14,011 nt of DNA from Zopfochytrium polystomum. Its lineage: Eukaryota; Chytridiomycota; Chytridiomycetes; Chytridiales; Chytridiaceae. The notes below the pieces were generated by a model, which saw only the letters and a program-made list of their open reading frames with translations, ran no database searches and had not been told where the DNA came from. The position numbers and the translations under genes are program-made. The stretch covers positions 1-14,011 of the forward strand of contig JAIVFJ010000703.1 of assembly GCA_025765615.1 (NCBI GenBank), written 5' to 3'. Shown here piece after piece: positions 7,675 to 14,011 of the stretch. The first letter of the stretch is position 1. The number at the start of each line of letters is the position of its first letter.

Positions 7675-8730
7675 TCAGCCTTGAAGTATCTTAGCGTCCG
7701 CAAAAAATGACCAAAACCTGACCATCTCCCTCGCGAGCGCGTCCTCCTTCTCCACCGCGCGCGTCTCCGGCGCTCCAAACACGTACGGCACCTCGAACGA
7801 GTTGCCAACGCCCATCCCCGCCATGCTTGGTGGCATGTACGTCGGGAAGTGGTTGAAGCGTACCGGAACACGAGCGGACGGTCGCCTTCGGTGGGGTCGC
7901 TCGCAAGAGAGCGACGCGCGTAGGCGTCTGCGAGATGCTGGGATGGGTACTGGATCGACCAGTCGCCGATCATGTCCGCCACCGCGAGGAACGTGGCTGT
8001 GCCGGCGTCGAGCGCGGTTTAGTTTGCGAGCGGGAACAGGGTGTAAAGGCTGTCGACCGCGGTGGCGGCGAGGCGGGGGAAGCTGGCGGCGAGGAGGCTG
8101 GCGTACTCGGCGGTGGTCATGTTTGTGGAGAAGTAGGTGCCCTTCGTCGGTGTTGGTGCCGAGGAGGAGGGCACGTGGAGGAAGGCGCTGGTGAGGAGGC
8201 GCTGCTGCGGGGGGATGTAGTCGCCGTCGACGTACGCGCGGAATTAGCCGAATGTGGTGGAGCTGGTGCATTCGATTGTGTTCTGCGCGGTGCGGAGAGC
8301 GTTGGCGGATAGACCACGGAGGCATGTTATGTCCTTGCAGCAGGTTGCGGACAACCGCTGGCTGCGACGGTCCCGTAGACAGCAGTCCAGTTCAACATGA
8401 AGCCAAAGCTTGCGCCTGCCGACTCGAAAACGGCGGCGTCAAAGAGAGGTGGGGTCAAAGGGTTCGTGGCGAAAGACGCCGTCAGATGGTTGGCTATGGA
8501 ACAACCGCCGGCTGACTCTCCGAATGCGGTCACTTTGCGGGGTCCCCCGCCGAACGCCCCGATGTTTTCTCGCACCCATCTCAAGTCGGCCACCCGGTCT
8601 TTGGGTCCCGCATTGGAACCACCGGCGGCTTGTATTTCGGGAGAGGCCCGGAATCCGAGCACGCCAACGCGGCGCCCAACTTCCCCCGCACAGCGTAGCA
8701 CGATGACGTCGCGAAAGTAGACGTGGACAG
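7675..8730 (-). pseudogene. Type-B carboxylesterase relic
   Basis: Minus-strand segments match the carboxylesterase/cholinesterase alpha/beta-hydrolase family. They include VGVLGF (a degraded YRLGVLGF), SNAGPKDRVADLRWVRENI, the nucleophile elbow KVTAFGESAGG with its Ser at about 8515-8513, a VDGDYIPPQ segment, LLGTNTDEG, IGDWSIQYPSQHLADAY, and the C-terminal VRFWSFFA. Breaks seen: two in-frame TAA codons (8246-8244 and 8021-8019), frame steps at the GGG run 8169-8171 and the CCC run 8140-8142, another near 7870-7900, and a degraded N-terminus with no HGGG oxyanion-hole motif. The protein stops at TGA just after VRFWSFFA, earlier than family members normally do. The homopolymer shifts could be sequence errors; the two stops and lost ends indicate a pseudogene. 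The original enzyme would have hydrolysed carboxylic esters, probably outside the cell. Confidence 0.75.
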
Positions 8731-9166
8731 GACAACATGTGCAGTAGATCCGTGCAAGTCGAGGCGCCGCTGTTCTCGACTTGTCGGGAGGGAGGCTGCG
8801 TGCGGAGTGATCTCGCTGGATCCCTCATAACCGGAAAACGCCGTTTGTGACCTTGAGTGCTGGCTGCTTGTATGCGTCAGCAGCCGCGCTGCCCAGGCGG
8901 GCGAGAGTGATCGGGAGCCACCCCAACCAAAAACGGACGACGATCCGCCTGGGTGGCCAAACGCGACAAAAAGCCGTCGTGCCAAGAAAAAATGAGAGCG
9001 TGAACGAAGTATCCGAGTGTAAAATAACTTGAAAAATGAAAAAAAAAGAAGAAAAAAAAAAAGAAAAATAGAAAAAATAAAGAAGAAAACAAGCAAGAAC
9101 GAACGGAATCTCTTCACGCCAAGCCTGCGCCACCTGCAGAACCAAAAAACCACAAAGCACAACAAC
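8731..9166. promoter_or_regulatory. Upstream region of the WASP gene
   Basis: No coding motif is seen. A purine-rich A tract (about 9029-9090, plus strand) lies some 80-140 bases before the ATG at 9167. It resembles poly(dA:dT) nucleosome-depleted promoter elements, which is inference. The minus-strand frame here is only poly-Phe/Leu from this tract. Confidence 0.45.
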
Positions 9167-11311
9167 ATGAGGGCCCTCAACGACGCAGAGCTGTCCACCG
9201 TGAACGCCGTCTCGCGCGGCGTCGGCGAGCAGGCAAGTGGCACCCCCCTGCTAGTTCACCTGCATTGAACCCGGCTGCTGACCGTTGCCCCCTGCCTGTG
9301 CCCGCGAAACTCGTTGCTTCAAGATCCTGGCCGCGACCGTCGCGAGACTGTACCTGGCGCCAGGAAGGGCGGCGGAATGGAAGTACCAGGACAAGATCGG
9401 CGCCGTGGTGCTCGCACGCAATCGCGACGGGATCTACGCGTTCCATATTATTGATCTGAGGGTGCGTACGATGAAGCGTGGCTGTCGTCTCTTTGGGGTC
9501 CGTCTTCTGCCCTCGCTCACCAAAGTTCGCAAAACAGGATCGCCGAATTGTTTGGTCGTCCGAGCATGACGCCTCTTTCGATTATTTCCAGGACAAGCCG
9601 TTTTTCCACTCGTTCCCCTCCCAAGTGAGTCACTGCAACTTGGTCAGACAAATGCGTTGCTCCCATGCTCATCGTTGTTTCCTACCATAGGCGGATCGCG
9701 CAATGGCTGGCTTCTCCTTTGCAGATGAAAGCGATGCCGCTGACTTTGCCGACGCTGTCGCCAGGAAGAAGTCCTTGGCCCAGTCACCTCCTGCGCAAGA
9801 GAAGGTGGTTCTGCCACCCAAGCCACCCGTACGAGTACCTCCCCTTCCCAGACCCAACGTCCAACACACTGTATCCGCTTCGGCGTCGGTCTTGGTCGTT
9901 TCAAGCGCGGACTCGTCCAAAGTGCCCCCCACGGTCACGGAAGTCTCGGCGACGGACTCCTCGGCGAAGAACAGATCGAAGAGGGAGTCTAAGAAAGAGG
10001 GCGGTGGTGGGGGTGGGTGGCCTCTTTTCGACAATCAGCAAAACGAAAAAAAGGGAAAAGGCTGTAAGGCCGATTATATCGGCACCCTCTGACTTCAAGT
10101 AAGAGTCGCTGATCCTTCGTTTTGTCCTTAACACCCCATCTGCTCTGCAGACATATCAGCCACGTCGGATTCGACCCTGTTCATGGCTTTGAAGGTGCAA
10201 ACATTCCCTTGGAGTGGAGGGCAATTTTCGAGAAGGCCGGAATCACCGAGGTATGTGTTCACTGTGCATGCACCGCCCCTCGGAGACCCGACACTCTTTG
10301 CAGGAACAGCTGAAGAACAAGAAGGCTGCAAAGGCTGTTTCGCTGTTTATGAGAGAGCACGCAGCGATGGTTGAGGCTTCAAAGGATGAGCAGTCGCCAG
10401 CGACCCCAGCGAAGCTGACGTCCGGCCCTCCCGAAATCCCTGCCAACTCAAGTGAGTGGTCCAACCCCGATTCTTCTGCCACCTGCAGTTCCTGATTTGG
10501 TGCTTTTGCACTATCACAGCGAGACGGCCCCCCTCCACCGCCCCCACCTTCGCACAGGCCTGCACCACTGATTCCGCCAAAGCCAAACGTCATAGTTCGC
10601 TCGCCAACGGCTCCAGAGGATGCGGCCCCGACTCGAAACGAACCTCTTAATCATGAAGATTCTGGTCCTACTCTGGTACGCCACCAGCCACCCCCCGCCG
10701 TCCCTCCTCGCCGCCAGCTCCAACCAGCTCTATTGCAAAGCGAAGCTCCTCCACGCCCGGTTCCTGCAGTGAAGCTGCGTCCTCCGTCGACGTCCCCTTC
10801 TGCCCAACCCTCCGTGGCCCCTCCTCCGCCACCTCTGGCTCCTCCAGTACTTTCTCCCAGCTCGAGCAGTATCCCACAGCCACCGCCCCCACCCAACGAG
10901 TTGGCATCTCCTCCACTCTCTGAAGCGATCACGCCACCGGCCGCGTCGTCCGTTGACGCGCGCACGGACCTGATGGCGTCGATCCGGAACGCCGGCGTCG
11001 GCGTCCTGCGAAAGACGGAGCCCGCCGCTGAAGCGACGAGTCCCAAGATTAGTAAAGCACCTAAGCAGAGCTTGGAGGAGCAACTGAATGAACGCTGGCT
11101 CATCATCTTGAAGAGGATTGGCAACGGTGAGAGTCTTATTGTATTGTTAATTTTTTTTTTTTTTGTTTCTCTTTTTTTTCGTTGCGAGATCTCGTCTTTG
11201 ACAACTGGGGTGTCACTGTCTTTTTGTTTTCGATTCGGCGAAGCAGAAGACGAGGACGAGTCGCAGGAGAGGGACAGTGAGGAGAGGGACAGTGAATGGA
11301 ACGCCTGTTGA
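9167..11311 (+). CDS. WASP/Las17-family actin nucleation-promoting factor (8 exons)
   Basis: Proposed exons: 9167-9232, 9324-9461, 9538-9624, 9691-10098, 10151-10250, 10304-10451, about 10524-11126, 11247-11311. The domain order is complete. A WH1/EVH1 domain (ILAATVARLYLA, EWKYQDKIGAVVLARNRDG, DKPFFHSFPSQ, AGFSFADESDAADFADAV) comes first. A basic patch and CRIB/GBD follow (KADISAPSDFKHISHVGFDP, IPLEWRAIFEKAGIT). A proline-rich region comes next, then a WH2 segment (DLMASIRNAGVGVLRKT, about 10967-11017), a connector helix (LEEQLNERWLIILKRI) and an acidic end with the Trp (EDEDES...SEWNAC). WASP binds Cdc42/Rho via the GBD, actin via WH2 and Arp2/3 via the acidic tail. A one-base step (extra T at 10074-10075) breaks the GBD entry. 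Dikaryotic Las17 lacks a clear GBD, whereas chytrid WASP keeps it, supporting the organism call. Ends at TGA. Confidence 0.9.
9233..9323 (+). other. Predicted GC-AG intron in WASP
   Basis: Exon 1 ends GAGCAG and is followed by GCAAGT, a typical GC-type donor. A possible branch site GCTGAC lies near 9282 and the acceptor TTCAAG ends at 9323. This phase-0 join links the 22-residue N-terminus to the WH1 core. No GT donor fits as well. Confidence 0.6.
9462..9537 (+). other. WASP intron 2
   Basis: Donor GTGCGT after IIDLR and acceptor AAACAG before DRRIVW. The join is phase 0 and keeps the WH1 domain continuous. Confidence 0.75.
9625..9690 (+). other. WASP intron 3
   Basis: Donor GTGAGT after FHSFPSQ and acceptor ACCATAG before ADRAMAGFSF. 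The join is phase 0, inside the WH1 domain. Confidence 0.85.
10099..10150 (+). other. WASP intron 4
   Basis: Donor GTAAGA, branch-like CCTTAAC and acceptor CTCTGCAG. Splicing rebuilds the Lys codon in SDFKHISHVGF, the conserved CRIB core. Confidence 0.9.
10251..10303 (+). other. WASP intron 5
   Basis: Donor GTATGT after KAGITE and acceptor TTTGCAG before EQLKNKK. Phase 0. Confidence 0.88.
10452..10523 (+). other. WASP intron 6 (3' end uncertain)
   Basis: Donor GTGAGT follows PANS. The strong acceptor CACAG ends at 10519 but leaves the proline-rich exon out of frame. The next AG (10523) keeps frame. Either the weaker AG is used, or the strong one is used and a base is wrong in the C runs just after. 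Confidence 0.6.
11127..11246 (+). other. WASP intron 7
   Basis: Donor GTGAGA, a T-rich tract at 11150-11180, and acceptor GAAGCAG. Splicing joins the connector helix to the acidic Arp2/3-binding tail with a rebuilt Glu codon. Without splicing the frame stays open but inserts a hydrophobic poly-Phe stretch between them. Confidence 0.75.
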
Positions 11312-11663
11312 TTTTTACATTGTCAAGTTCTGGAGAAGGGAGTTTTGTGCTGTTTCGGACTGAGGGTGTTGGAGCGAATAAAGGAGAGTTATTGAGGCTT
11401 GCCACACCACGCCAGAAACAATCAGAACGACATATTATTTCGCGCAGGACAGAAGACGGAAGGGGAAAAGAAAAAAAGGGAAAAAACAGAAAAAAAACAA
11501 AGTCAGAAGAACACACAGTGTTTTCAAATTAAACTGCTGGGACAGCGAAATTCAAGAAAGCAAACTGCGATGATTCTCAAAATCCAAAGTATACGTTCAT
11601 ATCCGCCTGGATCGTGCAAATCCACTCGAAGCTATTCACATTCTATGTCGAATCACCTGTCAG
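11312..11663. other. WASP 3' flank and space before the dioxygenase remnant
   Basis: A-rich purine stretches (11455-11510) and no conserved coding motif. At 352 bases it is too short to hold the missing ~180 N-terminal residues of the following dioxygenase. The CAG at 11663 looks like a true splice acceptor now lacking its upstream exon. Confidence 0.5.
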
Positions 11664-11911
11664 TTTGCCGGCCGGGTGCGCGCCGCGATCCTCGAGTCCA
11701 GGACCGGCGAGGAGCTGCAAAAGGCGCTCCTTGCAACGTACGATGCGCCGTCGTATAGGATGGCGGCCGCCGTCGCCGGAGCACTATGCGCCTGTCTTGT
11801 TTGCGGCGGGCGCGGGGTTCGGAGGATAAAGGGACGCTGGTGATTGACGGATGGGAGTCGCTTTCTTCCCTCTTTACAAATGACTCTTACAGGTTTGGTG
11901 ATGATTATTAA
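11664..11911 (+). pseudogene. 3' fragment of a LigB/DODA-type extradiol dioxygenase
   Basis: From a CTGTCAG acceptor the sequence encodes FAGRVRAAILESRTGEELQ, ALLATYDAPSYRMA, then PSPEHYAPVLFAAGAGFGG, KGTLVIDGWE and SYRFGDDY, ending at TAA. The PxPEH...P.L.AAGAG block and the closing L...SYRFG recall the C-terminal third of class III extradiol ring-cleavage dioxygenases (LigB superfamily, 4,5-DOPA dioxygenase-like). Two one-base steps occur, near 11763-11770 and at about 11829. Upstream, the Fe(II)-binding half with its catalytic histidines is absent and no room exists for it before the WASP stop. The fragment cannot be an active enzyme. It is a 5'-truncated relic, or the result of a local rearrangement or misassembly. 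Confidence 0.6.
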
Positions 11912-12043
11912 GGACTGCAGTGGTTACATTCTTTCACGTTTGGGTTGGATCTCTTGGTCACTAAGTGCTTCCTGCTACCATTCGGCTGTGTCAAATAAAC
12001 CTGCGAATTGTCTGAGATCGGAGTTGCAAAACACAAGACAGCA

Positions 12044-13720
12044 ATGAAAGGCGCCGAAGGCTCGTCCGCCGGCTGGTTCCACGCCTCCCGCACCAAAAAG
12101 CTCTACGCGCTCATCACCCGCCTTCATCGCCATCACATCTGTCTCCTATTTCGTCCTCCTGAGCGATCGTCCGACTCTGAGATCCCCGCCTCTCCCTGCA
12201 CGACGCGATCGGATCTACGAAGAATCCGGCCCCGCACAACGGCGCCTGGTCCTGCAACAGAACGCACCCGAGCGATCTCCATCCCCAGAGGCGCGGATGC
12301 AGTCCTCGCGCGTTTACGAGCTTCACGATGCGGAGCAGGGGTTTTCGAGGGAGCGGTTGTGCGTTCCTGCCGGATCGCGTGAGCTGAAGGAGGGCGATTG
12401 GGGTCACGGATCGGATATTCCTTTGTGGAAGAGGAACCTTGGTGAGATTGATTGTTTGCTCGCGCATAGATGTGACAGATCTTTCTGATTCCCACCGCAT
12501 TGAACAGGCGGCCAGGAATGCGAGGGAACGCAAGAGGTTTACAATAAATTTGGAATGGTGGGTTGCTCAGTTCCTCCTCGCTCTCCTCCTGTAAGGTTGA
12601 CGAACCTTTTCTATTTCGTAGGAGCATCTAGGTTCGCGCATTCTGTCAACATCCTTCCTCAATGACTCTGATCTCTCACGCCATCGTGCAGACTTCACCA
12701 ACCCCTCCTAGTGGACTCTTGCAGCAACCTCGATCCGGACCCGAGCCAGTTCAAGATACCCAAAATCGTCCACTTTGGTCTTTGGCCTCCAACCCAACTT
12801 GGCGACTTCCCGTTCCAGTTTGTCCACTACAATGGCCATCAAGATGGCCCACACTTCCATCAAGCCAGACGTCCATCATGCTCCACTACAAGTACGAGCC
12901 AAAGGGAGAGTGGTGGGAGCGCGCAAAGAAACTGGTCAAGCTCGTCCTACGTCGAGTCGGTGCCGACGAAGATCTTTGGCAACCCAGTGGAGAACATTTC
13001 GCATCAGGCCGACATTCTCCGGATGCAAGTTGTCCTCAAATACGGTAATTACTTTAGTTCATCCTTTTTGAACGGCGTCGAGTAATTTGAATTTGAAGGC
13101 GGCATCTACCTCGACAGCGACATGATGGTCTTCCGCTCGCTCGACCCCCTCCTTCACCACGAGACAGTGCTCGGCAAAGAGGACGAGGCGGGGCTCTGCA
13201 ACGCCATGATCATGGCCGCCCCGAACGCGACCTTTATGCGCGAGTGGTACAACAGGTACACCACCTTCAACGACCTCGAATGGTCCGAGCATTCGGTGAA
13301 ACTGCCGCTGAGGCTCGCGTCGACCCCGCGGGACGATATCTGCGTCATGCCGAGGGTGAGCTTCTTCTACCCGAGCTACCACAGGAATCATTGCGAGGTG
13401 AGTTATTAAGCTAAAAGAAGGAATCGAAGATGGAATCTGTGAGCTGAAGGCTGCCCTTCTAGTTTGTCCACTTGGCAGATGATATATTTTCGATAATGGT
13501 TATCAGGTAAGTATTTCCTTGTTCCTTATAGCATTAACGGATAATTTCCCTTTTGCTCTCTAAGTACGCCTACCACGCGTCCAACCACGCTTCAGGGATG
13601 TGGACGAAGGAGATCACCCCAGAGGTGGTCATGACGAAAAATACGTCCTTTACGAGGCTGCTAAGGCCTTTCCTCGATGAGGATCTCAGAGCGGCCGTTG
13701 AAAAGAAGCTGAAGGCGTGA
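12044..13720 (+). CDS. GT32-like glycosyltransferase, type II membrane protein (6 exons, several frame steps)
   Basis: Proposed exons: 12044-12441, 12508-12557, 12622-13044, 13099-13397, 13463-13506, 13565-13720. After a short basic cytosolic tail (ASRTKKLYALIT), removing one C from the CCC run at 12117-12119 gives a signal anchor, AFIAITSVSYFVLLS, then a Pro/Arg-rich stem. The catalytic part shows IPKIVHFGL, HYKYEPKGEWWERAKKLV, IFGNPVENISHQADILRMQVVLKYGGIYLDSDM with its DxD (DSD, about 13114-13122), a NAMIMAAP block, and YAYHASNHASGMW. These match the DXD sugar-binding region of GT32-type enzymes, which transfer sugars from nucleotide sugars in the Golgi lumen (mannosyl- or alpha-1,4-type). 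The acceptor is unknown. Frame steps also lie at 12702-12705, 12831-12832, about 12873, about 12945 and about 13480. Since all motifs survive, sequence error is more likely than decay. Ends at TGA. Confidence 0.8.
12442..12507 (+). other. Glycosyltransferase intron 1
   Basis: Donor GTGAGA and acceptor TTGAACAG. Splicing forms a Gly codon and keeps frame into GQECEGTQEVYNKFGM. Confidence 0.75.
12558..12621 (+). other. Glycosyltransferase intron 2
   Basis: Donor GTGGGT after NKFGM and acceptor TTTCGTAG before EHLGSRIL. Phase 0, with a pyrimidine-rich 3' end. Confidence 0.7.
13045..13098 (+). other. Glycosyltransferase intron 3
   Basis: Donor GTAATT and acceptor TTGAAG. The join rebuilds Gly-Gly in KYGGIYLDSD, the conserved DxD region, so the boundaries are well supported although the acceptor is weak. 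Confidence 0.85.
13398..13462 (+). other. Glycosyltransferase intron 4
   Basis: Donor GTGAGT after RNHCE and acceptor CCTTCTAG before FVHLADD. Phase 0. Confidence 0.8.
13507..13564 (+). other. Glycosyltransferase intron 5
   Basis: Donor GTAAGT, a branch-like ATTAACG and acceptor CTCTAAG before YAYHASNHA. The preceding 44-base exon needs a one-base correction near 13480 to read through as DNGYQ. Confidence 0.8.
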
Positions 13721-14011
13721 TCTTGTTCCCTGCGCATTTTTTTTTTCTTGATTTAGAGAGAGTGTGCTCCTTTTCGGCACGAAAGTATTTATTGAAAGAA
13801 CAACTGAAACGAAATCGTTGCATGATGAAAAGAGATTTAGATCCATTGCTTTGTATTAACTCGTTTTTTTTAAAAAACTGAAACGAAAGCGCTGCATGAT
13901 AGAATGAGATGTAGATCCGCGACTTCTTGTTTTCCATTTTATTTTCGTTAACTCGATTTTTCGCTCACACCGTTCATCATTACCCGAACTCCTCTACATT
14001 GGTGCGCTTCA
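13721..14011. repeat. AT-rich 3' flank with an imperfect tandem duplication
   Basis: Two diverged copies are visible. Copy 1 (13802-13868) and copy 2 (13876-13960) both start AACTGAAACGAAA, share GCATGAT, AGAT and TAGATCC blocks, and end TTAACTCG plus a T run. No coding function is evident. Confidence 0.65.

Noticed and set aside
8019..8246. Reassignment of TAA as a sense codon, suggested by two in-frame TAA codons in the esterase while most intact genes end in TGA or TAG
   Set aside because: The dioxygenase remnant ends naturally at TAA (11909-11911), and the esterase shows other signs of decay.
9029..9243. Minus-strand Phe/Leu-rich frame as a membrane protein
   Set aside because: It is the reverse of the A-rich promoter tract and overlaps WASP exon 1.
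1..14011. CRISPR arrays, prokaryotic operons or phage genes
   Set aside because: No spaced direct repeats or such genes are seen, and introns and eukaryotic domain types are present throughout.

Overview
The window is eukaryotic nuclear DNA, most likely from an early-diverging zoosporic (chytrid-like) fungus. The organism is inferred from gene content, not proven. Signs in the sequence are short GT-AG introns of about 50-90 bases with pyrimidine-rich 3' ends, GC-rich exons between AT-richer spacers with microsatellites, a WASP actin nucleation-promoting factor that keeps its GTPase-binding domain, and a Trp-Trp type ankyrin-like repeat protein.

Layout. 1-323 (minus): 5' end of a protein kinase gene running off the left edge. 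324-898: spacer with CA and GA microsatellites, shared by two divergent genes. 899-2391 (plus): C2H2 zinc-finger protein. 2392-3539: noncoding, with a Glu-type tRNA-like relic. 3540-5065 (plus): F-box-like plus WW-type ankyrin-like repeat protein. 5504-6774 (minus): P-loop GTPase with a Cys/His-rich C-terminus. 6775-7674: noncoding, with a striking tRNA-like locus at 7347-7439 whose 3' half precedes its 5' half. 7675-8730 (minus): decayed type-B carboxylesterase. 9167-11311 (plus): WASP/Las17 homologue in eight exons. 11664-11911 (plus): 3' remnant of a LigB/DODA-type extradiol dioxygenase. 12044-13720 (plus): Golgi-type GT32-like glycosyltransferase in six exons. 13721-14011: AT-rich spacer with a diverged tandem duplication.

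Nearly every conserved gene is broken by single-base frame changes, many in short homopolymers, yet protein similarity continues on both sides. This fits uncorrected single-molecule sequencing errors better than decay of every locus. The carboxylesterase (two in-frame TAA codons, missing ends) and the dioxygenase (no room for its catalytic half) are the real pseudogene candidates. The genes do not form a pathway; the order looks like ordinary fungal gene mixing. The best candidate for something undescribed is the circularly permuted tRNA-like locus.
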